Shown in pieces: positions 1 through 8,774 of a stretch of 64,000 bases of DNA (positions within the stretch are counted from its first letter, which is position 1; every line of letters starts with the position of its first letter). The stretch covers positions 1-64,000 of the forward strand of contig JBEVJK010000123.1 in NCBI GenBank assembly GCA_040510195.1. Reading direction: 5' to 3'. The translations under genes were made by a program, and so were the position numbers. The DNA comes from JBEVJK01 sp040510195. GTDB lineage: Bacteria; Pseudomonadota; Alphaproteobacteria; Rhizobiales; Rhizobiaceae. The notes under the pieces were generated by a model, which made no database searches, had not been told where the DNA came from, and worked only from the letters and a program-made list of their open reading frames with translations.

Positions 1-525
1 TCCTACCTCGTCAACGAGATCCAGGAGGTCTACCGGTTGCAGGGCGTGCTGATCAACGACAAGCATATCGAGGTGATCGTTCGCCAGATGCTGCAGAAGG
101 TGGAGATCACCGAGCAGGGCGATTCGACCTACATCCCGGGCGACCACGTCGACGTGATCGAGCTGGAGGAGGTCAACGAACGCCTGGTCGAGGACGGCAA
201 GAAGCCGGCGGCCGGCGAGCCTGTCCTGCTCGGCATCACCAAGGCGTCGCTGCAGACGCCGTCCTTCATCTCCGCCGCCTCCTTCCAGGAGACCACGCGG
301 GTGCTGACGGAAGCGGCCGTGGCCGGCAAGACCGACATGCTGCAGGGTCTCAAGGAGAACGTCATCGTCGGCCGTCTGATCCCGGCCGGCACCGGCGGCA
401 CGATGAGCCAGATCCGCCGCATCGCCACGGCGCGCGACGAGCTGATCCTCGACGAACGTCGGCGTGCCTCGGGCGTCGAAGTCGCCGACCCGATGCTGGC
501 GGACCTGTCGAGCGCGGCGCAGTAG
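1..525 (+). CDS. rpoC: DNA-directed RNA polymerase subunit beta' (C-terminal fragment)
   Basis: The reading frame is open from base 1 and ends at TAG 523-525, so this is the last roughly 174 residues of a protein cut by the window edge. The fragment reads YLVNEIQEVYRLQGV followed by INDKHIEVIVRQMLQKVEI, the hallmark of the conserved C-terminal region of RpoC, including the clamp segment that contacts DNA and the omega subunit. Beta' is the catalytic subunit of RNA polymerase. The segment IPAGTGGTMSQIRRIA near the end also fits RpoC. It is followed 29 bases later by a strong intrinsic terminator, as expected for the end of the rpoBC operon. Identification is secure; only the start lies outside the window. 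Confidence 0.97.
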   Translation, partial: SYLVNEIQEVYRLQGVLINDKHIEVIVRQMLQKVEITEQGDSTYIPGDHVDVIELEEVNERLVEDGKKPAAGEPVLLGITKASLQTPSFISAASFQETTRVLTEAAVAGKTDMLQGLKENVIVGRLIPAGTGGTMSQIRRIATARDELILDERRRASGVEVADPMLADLSSAAQ

Positions 526-554
526 GTCGCGCTCCTGCCAGGGCAACGAGTCGA

Positions 555-584
555 GGCCGCCGGCGACCAGCCGGCGGCCTTTTT
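555..584 (+). terminator. Intrinsic terminator after rpoC
   Basis: A perfect 9-bp stem GGCCGCCGG / CCGGCGGCC (555-563 with 571-579) has a 7-base loop and is followed directly by five T residues at 580-584. It lies 29 bases after the rpoC stop codon. This is the textbook form of a Rho-independent terminator. Confidence 0.9.
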
Positions 585-675
585 CTATAGCGGCAGAGGT
601 GGGCTCGCCCCGCCTGCAACCAAAAATGTCCTTTCCACGTTCCTTTCCGGACCATCCCACGACGAGGAGGCCGCC

Positions 676-897
676 ATGATGGACAAGGACAAACGCCAGG
701 AACGTGAGCTCGATCCGAAGCGCGGCGACCTGCGGCCGGGCAGCGATCAGGAGCAGTCGGGTTCGGCCGACCCGCATCGCCACGAGGGTGGCTGGAACCG
801 CGACGAGGACGGCGTCCCCGAGCGCGGGCGTCTGCCGGCGACCGATCGCGATCGCGACTACGACCCCGATGGCGACCGCATCGATCGCGGGCGCTGA
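676..897 (+). CDS. Small highly charged hydrophilic protein, function unknown
   Basis: A 73-residue frame preceded by a strong ribosome binding site (GAGGAGG at about 664, six bases from ATG). The first two codons are both ATG, so the start could be 676 or 679. The product has almost no large hydrophobic residues. Asp, Arg, Glu, Gly and Pro dominate, with an Asp/Arg-rich tail (DRDRDYDPDGDRIDRGR), so it is probably disordered in solution. It has no signal peptide, membrane segment or cysteine. It stands alone between the rpoC terminator and the L,D-transpeptidase gene. The ribosome binding site and the tight frame make it a credible gene. I do not recognise a family; small stress-related hydrophilic proteins have this kind of composition, but that is only a resemblance. 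Confidence 0.6.
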   Translation: MMDKDKRQERELDPKRGDLRPGSDQEQSGSADPHRHEGGWNRDEDGVPERGRLPATDRDRDYDPDGDRIDRGR

Positions 898-978
898 AGC
901 CGCTTGCCGCTCGCTCCGGGCATCGGCGCGCAGGCTCGCGCATCACTATGGCGTGACATCAGAGCCATTTTCTGAGAG

Positions 979-994
979 TTTATCAAAGCTTAAC
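979..994 (+). promoter_or_regulatory. CtrA-like site upstream of the L,D-transpeptidase gene
   Basis: TTTA-N7-TTAAC (TTTA 979-982, TTAAC 990-994) differs by one base from the alphaproteobacterial CtrA full site TTAA-N7-TTAAC. It lies in an AT-richer patch about 70 bases upstream of the L,D-transpeptidase start codon. One-mismatch matches occur by chance, so this is tentative. Confidence 0.35.
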
Positions 995-1064
995 CAGCGA
1001 TGTCCGATTCATTGTCGCGGCAGGGAGAGGGGAGCCGGCCGAGAGGCCCGCTGACACAGATCAC

Positions 1065-3038
1065 ATGGCAAATCGCGGCAGGACGATCGGGCTCGGGCTC
1101 GCGATAGCGGCGGCGCTTGCCGCGGCGAGCGCGCAGCCGGCCGAGGCGCAAGGCTTCTTCGAACGTCTGTTCGGCGGCGGTGGAGGCGGTTTTCGCCAGG
1201 GTCGGCCGGTCGACCGGAATGGCTATCCGACCCGGCTGAAGCGGAGCACGGCAGGCGAAGGTGCAGCCCGCGTCAAGATCAGTGCGCCATCCTACTACAC
1301 CTACAAGGCCGATCCCCTGGTGGCCGTCGATTTCGCCAAGCTTGCGGCGACCCTGGCGCCGGCCGGCGCGGAGCCTTCGCTGACCGGCGTGGCCTTCCGC
1401 GACGCCTTCCGGGACGGCCTTCCCGGGGTGTCGGTCGAGGCGGATCCCGCCGTTGCCAAGGCGCTGGTCGATTACTACGCCGCCCATCCCGATTTCATCT
1501 GGGTTTCGGGACTGTCCGCCAACGGCCGCGCCCGGGAGGCCCTCGGCGTCCTCGGCGCCTCCGCCGTCGACGGGCTCGATCCTATCGACTACCAGGTCGC
1601 GGTGCCGCAGCCGGCCTTCGACCTCGGCGACACCGCCGGCCGCCTGCGCCAGCTGGCGCGCTTCGAGATGGCTTTGTCGGCAAAGGTCCTGCGCTATGCC
1701 CGCGACGCCCATGGCGGACGCGTCGACCCCAACCGCTTGTCCGGCTACTACGACTTCCCGGCCAAGGCGCTCGACCTGCCGGGCGTGCTGGCGGGCCTGG
1801 CGGGGACCCAGGACGTCGCCGCAGCGCTCGCCGCGCTCCACCCGCAGAGCCCTGAATACCGCGCGCTGCGCGCCGAGCTTGAGACCTTGTCGGCGAGCGC
1901 CGAGAACGAGATCGTCGTCGATCCCAAGCTGCTCCTGAAACCCGGCGAGATCAGCCCCGAGCTGCCCAAGGTCTTGTCGCTTATCGCCCGCAGCCTCGCC
2001 GACGAGCCGACGCCGGGCGAGCATGCCGAGCTTCTGAAACGGCTCGGCACCAGCGAGCTCTATTTCCCCGAGCTGGTGCCGGTGGTGAAGGCCGCCCAGG
2101 AGCGGGCCGGGCTGAAGCCCGACGGGGTCATCGGTCCGCGCACCGTCAAGGCGATCGCTGGCACCTCGAAGGCCGACCGCCTCGCCAAGGTGAGGCTGGC
2201 TCTGGAGGAGCTTCGCTGGCTGCCGTCGGACCTCGGGGCCACGCGGGTCTTCATCAACCAGCCAGCCTTCACCGCATCCTTCGTCGAGGACGGCGTCGAG
2301 AAGCTCAACATGCGCGCCGTGATCGGCAAGCCTTCCAACCAGACGAGCTTCTTCTATGACGAGATCGAGCAGGTGGACTACAACCCCTATTGGGGCGTGC
2401 CGCAATCGATCCTCGTCAACGAGATGCTGCCGCGCTTGCGCCGCGACCCCGGCTATTTGGACCGGTCCGGCTATGAGGTGACGGACAGCCGGGGCCGGCG
2501 CATCCCTTCGTCTGCCATTGCGTGGGGTCAGTACGGCGCCAAGGTGCCGTTCAGCGTGCGCCAGGCGCCCAGCGAGGCCAACGCCTTGGGCGAGTTGAAG
2601 ATCCTGTTCCCGAACAAGCATGCCATCTACATGCATGACACGCCGCAGAAGGAGCTGTTCGACCGCGACATGCGGGCCTTCAGCCATGGCTGCGTCAGGC
2701 TGCAGCAGCCGCGGGAGATGGCCGCCGCCGTGCTCGGCACCTCCGTCGACCACATCCGCGACATGCTCGCCCGGGGGCATTCCTCCGAGAAGGTGACGAC
2801 CAGGATTCCGGTCTATGTCGCCTACTTCACGGCGTGGCCCGACGCCGCCGGCAAGGTGCAGTTTTTCGACGACGTCTATGGCCGCGACGAGCGCCTGACG
2901 GAGGCGCTGACACGGACCTCCGCGGTGCGCCATCCCGAGCGGCTGGTCGACCCGGTGGCGGTTTCCGACACCGGGGCAGCGCCGGCGAGCGGGATCAGCG
3001 ACGCAGAGCTGGAAGCGGCGATCGATGCGGTGAATTGA
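1065..3038 (+). CDS. L,D-transpeptidase, large periplasmic YcbB/LdtD-like type
   Basis: The 657-residue protein starts with a cleavable signal peptide (hydrophobic run at about residues 8-22, probable cut after PAEA near 28), so it acts in the periplasm. The layout matches the YcbB/LdtD family: an N-terminal scaffold region, a peptidoglycan-binding repeat near residues 345-365 (KPDGVIGPRTVKAI), then a YkuD catalytic domain from about residue 400 to 570. The catalytic signature SHGCVRL is intact with the nucleophile at Cys543, and the upstream His is visible in AIYMHD. These enzymes form 3-3 crosslinks between meso-diaminopimelate residues of peptidoglycan; polar-growing Rhizobiales carry many of them. 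A CtrA-like motif lies upstream. The ribosome binding site is weak, but the signal peptide fixes the start well. It is a separate paralogue from the smaller enzyme at 60559. Confidence 0.9.
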   Translation: MANRGRTIGLGLAIAAALAAASAQPAEAQGFFERLFGGGGGGFRQGRPVDRNGYPTRLKRSTAGEGAARVKISAPSYYTYKADPLVAVDFAKLAATLAPAGAEPSLTGVAFRDAFRDGLPGVSVEADPAVAKALVDYYAAHPDFIWVSGLSANGRAREALGVLGASAVDGLDPIDYQVAVPQPAFDLGDTAGRLRQLARFEMALSAKVLRYARDAHGGRVDPNRLSGYYDFPAKALDLPGVLAGLAGTQDVAAALAALHPQSPEYRALRAELETLSASAENEIVVDPKLLLKPGEISPELPKVLSLIARSLADEPTPGEHAELLKRLGTSELYFPELVPVVKAAQERAGLKPDGVIGPRTVKAIAGTSKADRLAKVRLALEELRWLPSDLGATRVFINQPAFTASFVEDGVEKLNMRAVIGKPSNQTSFFYDEIEQVDYNPYWGVPQSILVNEMLPRLRRDPGYLDRSGYEVTDSRGRRIPSSAIAWGQYGAKVPFSVRQAPSEANALGELKILFPNKHAIYMHDTPQKELFDRDMRAFSHGCVRLQQPREMAAAVLGTSVDHIRDMLARGHSSEKVTTRIPVYVAYFTAWPDAAGKVQFFDDVYGRDERLTEALTRTSAVRHPERLVDPVAVSDTGAAPASGISDAELEAAIDAVN

Positions 3039-3107
3039 CCGGCGGCGGCTTTCGTCATCCACAGGGAGCCTTGCCAAGGCCCAACTCATCCGCTAGGCCG
3101 CCCGCCC

Positions 3108-4481
3108 ATGACAGTGACCGTTCGTTTCGCCCCGTCGCCGACGGGCCTCATTCATATCGGCAATGCGCGCACCGCGCTTTTCAACTGGCTGTTTGCTCAA
3201 AAGCACAAGGGTCGTTTCGTTCAGCGCTTCGACGACACGGACGCCGCTCGTTCGAAGCGCGAATTTGCGGATGCCATCCTCTACGACCTGCACTGGCTGG
3301 GCATCTTTCCGGATGCCGTGGAGCACCAGTCCGCCCGCACCGGCCGCTATGACGAGGCCGTCGAGCGCCTGAAGGGGGCGGGCCTGCTCTATCCCTGCTA
3401 CGAGACCGCCGAGGAGCTGGAGCTCAAGCGCAAGATCCGCCTCTCGCGGAAGCTCCCTCCGGTCTATGGCCGCGAGGCACTGAAGCTGACCGAGGCCGAC
3501 AAGGCCGCGCTGGAGGCGGAGGGCCGCCAGCCGCACTGGCGCTTCCTGCTGCCCAATTTCGCCGCCGATCCGATGGAGCCCGAGCGCGCCGAGGTCCATT
3601 GGCAGGACATCGTGCGCGGCGAAGAAACGGTCGACCTCGCCTCCCTCTCCGACCCGGTGCTGGTGCGGGAGGACGGCAGCTACCTCTACACGCTGCCTTC
3701 GGTCGTGGACGACATCGACATGGGCATCACCCATGTCATCCGTGGCGACGACCATGTCACCAACACCGGCGTGCAGATCGCTCTCTTCAAGGCGTTGGGC
3801 GCCACGCCCCCGGCCTTCGGCCACCACAATTTGCTCACCACGGCCAGCGGCGAAGGCCTTTCCAAGCGCAGCGGCGCCCTGTCGATCGCCGGCCTGCGCG
3901 AAGCCGGTATCGAGCCGATGGCGGTTGCCTCGCTGGCGGTGCTGATCGGCACATCGGAAAGCGTCGCCGCCTGCCCGAACCTTGCCGCGTTGGCCGACCG
4001 TTTCGATCCCGCCGCCACCTCCAAATCTGCCGCCCGCTTCGATCCGGCGGAGTTGAGCGTGCTCAATCGCGCGCTGATCCACCAGATGCCGTTCGGCGAG
4101 GCCCGGGCTCGCCTTCTTGCGCAGGGCATCGACGGCGACGCGGCCGAGCCCTTCTGGAGCGCGGTTCGCGGCAATCTGGAGACCGTCGCCGAGGCGGGCG
4201 ATTGGTGGAAGATTGTGCGCGACGGCCCCGACGAGGCCGAGGCGCTGGAGGGCGAGGACCGCGATTTCGTCCGCCATGCATTCGAGCTGCTGCCCGAGGA
4301 GCCTTGGGATCACGCAACCTGGCGCGACTGGACGGATCAGCTGAAGAAGGAAAGCGGCCGCAAGGGCAGGGCGCTTTTCATGCCGCTCCGCCTCGCCATC
4401 ACGGGGCGCCCTTCCGGTCCTGAACTGGCGGACCTTTTGCCGCTGATGGGTCGGGAAGGAACGTTGGCCCGACGACCCTGA
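3108..4481 (+). CDS. gltX: Glutamyl-tRNA synthetase (first of two)
   Basis: A 457-residue class I aminoacyl-tRNA synthetase that charges tRNA(Glu), and in bacteria with GatCAB sometimes tRNA(Gln), with glutamate. The Rossmann-fold signature HIGN is at residues 16-19 after FAPSPTGLI. The KMSKS-type loop reads GLSKR at 250-254. It is somewhat divergent from the second copy at 48534 (474 residues), and its anticodon-binding half differs most. Alphaproteobacteria often carry two GltX proteins with different tRNA preferences; which copy does what cannot be read here. Its last 83 bases overlap the 3' end of the convergent DUF2865 gene, an unusually long tail-to-tail overlap. Confidence 0.93.
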   Translation: MTVTVRFAPSPTGLIHIGNARTALFNWLFAQKHKGRFVQRFDDTDAARSKREFADAILYDLHWLGIFPDAVEHQSARTGRYDEAVERLKGAGLLYPCYETAEELELKRKIRLSRKLPPVYGREALKLTEADKAALEAEGRQPHWRFLLPNFAADPMEPERAEVHWQDIVRGEETVDLASLSDPVLVREDGSYLYTLPSVVDDIDMGITHVIRGDDHVTNTGVQIALFKALGATPPAFGHHNLLTTASGEGLSKRSGALSIAGLREAGIEPMAVASLAVLIGTSESVAACPNLAALADRFDPAATSKSAARFDPAELSVLNRALIHQMPFGEARARLLAQGIDGDAAEPFWSAVRGNLETVAEAGDWWKIVRDGPDEAEALEGEDRDFVRHAFELLPEEPWDHATWRDWTDQLKKESGRKGRALFMPLRLAITGRPSGPELADLLPLMGREGTLARRP

Positions 4482-5460
4482 CCTTGCGCTTGCCGGGCGG
4501 CGGCAGCACCGAGACGGGAGGCGCCGTCGCGTCCGGTGCCGCGCCGTAGGTGATCACGCTGCCATCGGACGAGGACGGGGCCTTCGGCGTTTCGAGCGTC
4601 GTGGCCCCCGCCCCCAGTCCACCGGCGGTGGTCTGCGGCCCGGTGCAGCCGCATGCCGGTGGTCTCGTCACGCCCGGCTTGCGATAGAGAAAAGCCGCCG
4701 GCAGCTGCGAATAGGGCTGGCCGGTGCCCGTCGAAAGCATGGTCGACGGCTCGTCCACGCCTGTCGGCTGGTAGTACATCTCCACCTCGGTGCCTGGGCA
4801 TTGCGCCGAGCAGCTGTCGCGGTCGCGCGGGAAATCGGCCGGCGTGGAGGCCGGCGACAGCGGGAAATAATACCCGTCGCACAGACGCACGCAGGCGGTC
4901 CGGTAGAGCCCGTCCATGTCGGCCAGTCCGGGTACGATGACGATCCGACCGACGCTTCCTTCGGCAGGCTCGAGGTCTGCCGCGTCCATCGACGGATCCT
5001 CCTCCGGCGGCCACGGCTCGTTGTCGGGTGCGCCGCTCTCCGGCCACGCCTCGGCCGCCGCGGGGTCGCAGCCATTGGCATCGAGGGTGGCGAGCAGATG
5101 GTCGCGGTGACGCGACGAGGCGGCGCCGGCGCGGAGCGCCTGCTGCTGGACGAGCAGCTCGTCGAGGTTCTCCTGCATGCTCAGCATGGTTTCCCTGAGG
5201 GCCATGCAGCGCTCCGACCGTGCTGCCGGACCGCAGCCCGCGCCGCGCGCCCGCGCCTCGACCTTGCCGAGTTCCTGGCGCTGCACGACGATCGCATCGT
5301 CCCACTTTTCCGCTTCCAGCTGGTCGGGCATAGGCAGCGCGGCCAACTCGTCGGCGAGCTGGCGGCAGAGCCGAGGGTCGGCCCCCGCCGGGAACGCCCC
5401 GATCGCCAGCGCAGCAAGGCCCGCCGCGAGGCGCAACAGTCCGGAAGGCGCCCCTCCCAT
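4399..5460 (-). CDS. DUF2865 domain protein, secreted, function unknown
   Basis: A 353-residue protein with an N-terminal signal peptide (hydrophobic run at residues 8-22, likely cut at PAGA-DPRL), so it is periplasmic or surface exposed. A helical, possibly coiled-coil stretch lies near residues 80-115 (METMLSMQENLDELLVQQQ-like). It is followed by the DUF2865 core around 165-265 with the recognisable block ACVRLCDGYYFPLS and paired cysteines (SCSAQCPG, ACGC). The tail is Pro/Gly-rich and low complexity. The family is almost restricted to Rhizobiales and has no assigned function. The gene starts 6 bases after the maeB stop on the same strand, so it is probably co-transcribed with maeB. Its C-terminal 83 bases run antisense over the gltX end. 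Confidence 0.82.
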   Translation of the reverse strand: MGGAPSGLLRLAAGLAALAIGAFPAGADPRLCRQLADELAALPMPDQLEAEKWDDAIVVQRQELGKVEARARGAGCGPAARSERCMALRETMLSMQENLDELLVQQQALRAGAASSRHRDHLLATLDANGCDPAAAEAWPESGAPDNEPWPPEEDPSMDAADLEPAEGSVGRIVIVPGLADMDGLYRTACVRLCDGYYFPLSPASTPADFPRDRDSCSAQCPGTEVEMYYQPTGVDEPSTMLSTGTGQPYSQLPAAFLYRKPGVTRPPACGCTGPQTTAGGLGAGATTLETPKAPSSSDGSVITYGAAPDATAPPVSVLPPPGKRKVRVVGPTFLPDPSAAKGPPVQDRKGAP

Positions 5461-5466
5461 CGGCTG

Positions 5467-7779
5467 CTATCCTGCCTTGGCCGCCTGCGCCGCCTCCACC
5501 ACCGCCAGCGCCGTCATGTTGACGACACCGCGCGAGGTGACCGAGGGCGTCAGGATATGCGCCGGCTGGGCGGCGCCGAGCAGGATCGGCCCGACATGCA
5601 GGGCATCGGTCATTTCCTTGACCGTGGTGAGCGCGATATTTGCGGAATCGAGGTTGGGGAACACCAGGAGGTTGGCCTCGCCCTTGAGCACCGAATGCGG
5701 ATAGACGCGGCTGCGCAGCGTCTCCGACAACGCCGAGTCGCCGTGCATTTCGCCGTCTGCCACCAGCCCGGGGACAAGCCCCTTCAGCAAGCCGGCCGCC
5801 TCGCGCATCTTGAGGGCGCTGGCGGAATCGCGCGAGCCGAAGTTGGAATGCGACAGCAGCGCCGCCTTGGGCTCGATCCCGAAGCGCGTGATGGCCTGGG
5901 CCGCCAGCATGGTCATCTCGGCGATCTCCGCCGCGCTGGGGTCGACGGAGACATAGGTGTCGGTGAGGAAGATCACCCGCTTCTGGGTGATCAGCATGGA
6001 AAGCGTCGACAGGTCGCGGTCGTTCACGTCGGCACGCGGGCCGATGATGAGCTGGACGTTGCGCAGATGCCGTTCGAAACGGCCCTCCAGGCCGCAGATC
6101 ATCGCATCGGCATCGCCGCGCCGCAGCGCCAGCGCGGCGATCACCGTCGTATTGGTGCGCACCGCCGTGCGGGCGGCTTCCGGCGTGATGCCGCGCCGGC
6201 CGGCTCGCTCGATCAGCAGCTCGACATAGTCCCGGTAGCGGGGGTCCTCTTCCGGGTTGACGAGCTCGAAGTCGCTCCCCGGCCGGATTTTGAGCCCGTA
6301 GCGCCGCAGCCGCACGTCGACGACCGCCGGGCGGCCGATCAGGATCGGCTTGGCCAGGCCTTCTTCCAGCACCACTTGCGCGGCCCGCAGCACCCGCTCG
6401 TCCTCGCCGTCGGCATAGATCACGCGGTTCGAGCCGGCCGATTTCGCCGCCGCGAAGACCGGCTTCATCACCAGGCCGGAGCGGAAGACGAAGCGGCTCA
6501 GCCGCTCGAGATAAGCGGGCCAGTCGACGATCGCTCGCCGCGCCACGCCGCTGTCGCAGGCCGCCTTGGCCACCGCCGGCGCGATTCTCAGGATGAGCCG
6601 CGGGTCGAACGGCGAGGGGATCAGGTAGTCCGGCCCGAATGTCGGGGTCTCCTCCGAATAGGCGCGCGCCGCGATGTCGGAGGGCTCCTCGCGCGCCAGC
6701 GCCGCGATGGCGCGCACCGCCGCCATCTTCATGTCCTCGTTGATCGCCGTCGCCTGGCAATCGAGGGCGCCGCGGAAGATGTAAGGAAAGCAGAGCACAT
6801 TGTTGACCTGGTTGGGAAAATCGGACCGGCCGGTGCAGATCATGGCATCGGGCCGGGCCTCCCTGGCGAGCTCGGGCATGATCTCCGGCACCGGGTTGGC
6901 CAGCGCCAGGATAAGCGGGTTTGCAGCCATGCCCTTGAGCAGCTCCGGTCTGAGCACGCCCGCTGCCGACAGGCCGAGGAACACGTCGGCGCCGTCGATC
7001 ACGTCGGCCAGGGACCGGGCGTCGGTGTCCTTGAGATAGGCGTCCTTCCAGCGGTCCATCTCTTCGACGCGGCCCTTGTAGGCCACGCCATGGCGGTCGG
7101 TGACCCAGATATTGTCATGCCGCGCCCCCAGAGAAACCAGAAGGTTGAGGCAGGCGAGCGCGGCCGCCCCGGCGCCGGAAGTGACGATCTTGACCTTGTC
7201 GATGGACTTTCCAGCGAGCTCCAGCGCGTTGAGCACGGCCGCCGCCACGATGATGGCCGTCCCGTGCTGGTCGTCGTGGAACACCGGAATCTGCATGCGC
7301 GCCGTCAGGCGCTCCTCGACCTCGAAGCATTCGGGCGCCTTGATGTCCTCCAGATTGATGCCGCCGAAGGTCGGCTCGAGCGCCGCCACCGTCTCCACCA
7401 TGCGCTCGATCTCGGGGGCGTCGATCTCGATGTCGAAGACGTCGATGCCGGCGAATTTCTTGAACAGGACCGCCTTGCCCTCCATCACCGGCTTGGCGGC
7501 CAGCGGTCCGATATTGCCCAGGCCAAGCACGGCCGAGCCGTTGGAGATGACGGCAACCAGGTTGCCGCGCGCTGTGTAGTCGAACGCCGTCGCCGGGTCG
7601 TCGCGGATCGCCAGGCAGGGCGCGGCGACCCCCGGCGAATAAGCGAGCGCCAGGTCGCGCTGATTGCCGAGCGGCTTCGTCGCCTGGATCTCGAGCTTGC
7701 CCGGCGTCGGGTGCTTATGAAAATAGAGCGCCGCCTCGTCGAGATCGCTGCGCTGAACCTTGTCCGTCCCGCCGTCCAT
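5467..7779 (-). CDS. maeB: NADP-dependent malic enzyme with C-terminal phosphotransacetylase-like domain
   Basis: A 770-residue cytoplasmic enzyme that decarboxylates malate to pyruvate with reduction of NADP. The N-terminal malic domain (about 20-160) holds AYSPGVAAPC and the conserved VLGLGNIGPLA block. The Rossmann domain follows to about residue 420, with GAGAAALACLNLL as the dinucleotide-binding loop. Residues from about 430 to 760 are related to phosphotransacetylase but serve allosteric and oligomeric roles in characterised MaeB proteins. The chimaeric length of 760-770 is typical of the family, e.g. the rhizobial DME/TME enzymes. Whether this copy prefers NADP or NAD cannot be decided from sequence reading; rhizobia have both types. 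The DUF2865 gene follows 6 bases downstream. Confidence 0.93.
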   Translation of the reverse strand: MDGGTDKVQRSDLDEAALYFHKHPTPGKLEIQATKPLGNQRDLALAYSPGVAAPCLAIRDDPATAFDYTARGNLVAVISNGSAVLGLGNIGPLAAKPVMEGKAVLFKKFAGIDVFDIEIDAPEIERMVETVAALEPTFGGINLEDIKAPECFEVEERLTARMQIPVFHDDQHGTAIIVAAAVLNALELAGKSIDKVKIVTSGAGAAALACLNLLVSLGARHDNIWVTDRHGVAYKGRVEEMDRWKDAYLKDTDARSLADVIDGADVFLGLSAAGVLRPELLKGMAANPLILALANPVPEIMPELAREARPDAMICTGRSDFPNQVNNVLCFPYIFRGALDCQATAINEDMKMAAVRAIAALAREEPSDIAARAYSEETPTFGPDYLIPSPFDPRLILRIAPAVAKAACDSGVARRAIVDWPAYLERLSRFVFRSGLVMKPVFAAAKSAGSNRVIYADGEDERVLRAAQVVLEEGLAKPILIGRPAVVDVRLRRYGLKIRPGSDFELVNPEEDPRYRDYVELLIERAGRRGITPEAARTAVRTNTTVIAALALRRGDADAMICGLEGRFERHLRNVQLIIGPRADVNDRDLSTLSMLITQKRVIFLTDTYVSVDPSAAEIAEMTMLAAQAITRFGIEPKAALLSHSNFGSRDSASALKMREAAGLLKGLVPGLVADGEMHGDSALSETLRSRVYPHSVLKGEANLLVFPNLDSANIALTTVKEMTDALHVGPILLGAAQPAHILTPSVTSRGVVNMTALAVVEAAQAAKAG

Positions 7780-7885
7780 CGACGCTCCTCCGGGTCAGTC
7801 GTCGTGGCCCGCAGCTCGGCAGCCGAGTCAAGGGGTTACGGCGGTTTCCTCCAGAATCGGGCAGGCGCTCGCCTCGGGCCTGCGC

Positions 7886-8650
7886 TCAGAATGCGCTGAC
7901 ATAGCTGCCGCCGTCCACCGGAATGTTCTGGCCCGTCAGGTAGCCGGCATGCACCGAACAAAGGAAGGCGCAGATCTGGCCGAACTCCTCGGGTGTGCCG
8001 AGCCGCCTGGCCGGAATGTCTGCCACCAGGGCGCGGCGACGCTCTTCCTCGGTGCCGCCCTGCGGCATCGCCCCCTTCAGCCGGTCGGTGTCGTGCTTGC
8101 CCGGCAACAGGTTATTGATGGTCACGTTGCGGTCGGCAACCGTCCGCGCGACGCCGGCCAGGAACGAGGTGAGGCCCGCCCGCGCTCCCGACGAGACGTC
8201 CAGCCCCGGGATCGGTACGTAGACCGAAAGCGAGGTGATATTGACGATGCGGCCGAAGCCGCGCTTCGCCATGCCGTCGACGACCGCCTGGACGAGCTCC
8301 AGCGGCGTCACCATGTTGTTGACGACACCCTTGAGGATGTCGTCGCGGGTGAGCTCGGCGAAGGCCCGGCGCGGCGGGCCGCCATTGTTGTTGACCAGGA
8401 TGTCCGGCTCGGGACAAGCCGCAAGCAGCGCGCTCTGCACGACGGGGTCGGCGACGTCGCCCACCACCTCGGTCACGCCAACGCCGAACCGGCCGCGCAG
8501 ATCCTCGGCGGTGCGGCGGAGCGACGCCGCGTCGCGCCCGTTGACGGTGAGCTCGCAGCCCGCCTCCGCCAGCGCCAGCGCGCAACCGCGACCCAGCCCG
8601 CGGCTCGATGCGCAGACGATCGCTTTTTTTCCGGCGATGCCGAGATCCAT
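7886..8650 (-). CDS. SDR-family oxidoreductase with non-canonical active site
   Basis: A 254-residue single-domain Rossmann protein. The cofactor loop reads ASSRGLGRG (about residues 14-22) instead of the classical TGxxxGIG. The NNNGGPP motif near residue 90 replaces the usual NNAG. The catalytic serine motif ITS is present near 140. Counting back from ARAGL, however, the positions of the classical Tyr-x-x-x-Lys pair are Ser and Arg (VSSGARAG). The closest family I know is the BKR-like SDR subgroup, which resembles 3-oxoacyl-ACP reductase but lacks the standard tetrad. The substrate is unknown. The C-terminal GQNIPVDGGSYVSAF is typical SDR. It lies alone, divergent from the metallophosphoesterase gene. 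Confidence 0.85.
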   Translation of the reverse strand: MDLGIAGKKAIVCASSRGLGRGCALALAEAGCELTVNGRDAASLRRTAEDLRGRFGVGVTEVVGDVADPVVQSALLAACPEPDILVNNNGGPPRRAFAELTRDDILKGVVNNMVTPLELVQAVVDGMAKRGFGRIVNITSLSVYVPIPGLDVSSGARAGLTSFLAGVARTVADRNVTINNLLPGKHDTDRLKGAMPQGGTEEERRRALVADIPARRLGTPEEFGQICAFLCSVHAGYLTGQNIPVDGGSYVSAF

Positions 8651-8774
8651 GAGTTCTCCTCCCCGAAACGACCGCCGCCGGCGCCCGGTGGCGGCCGGCG
8701 GGAACGGCCGTCATACGCCTGTTGCATGAATCGCGGCAAGAGAGGCGCCTGAAGAAGGTCCCGGAAAGAGTGAG

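Noticed and set aside
990..3089. A 699-codon minus-strand frame opposite the L,D-transpeptidase
   Set aside because: It mirrors a signal-peptide-bearing protein with an intact catalytic motif, and has no domain or ribosome binding site of its own.
4801..7899. A very long open frame on the plus strand opposite maeB and DUF2865
   Set aside because: It is antisense to two well supported genes, is rich in Arg, Gly, Asp and His without any domain, and arises from the high-GC third codon positions of the real genes.
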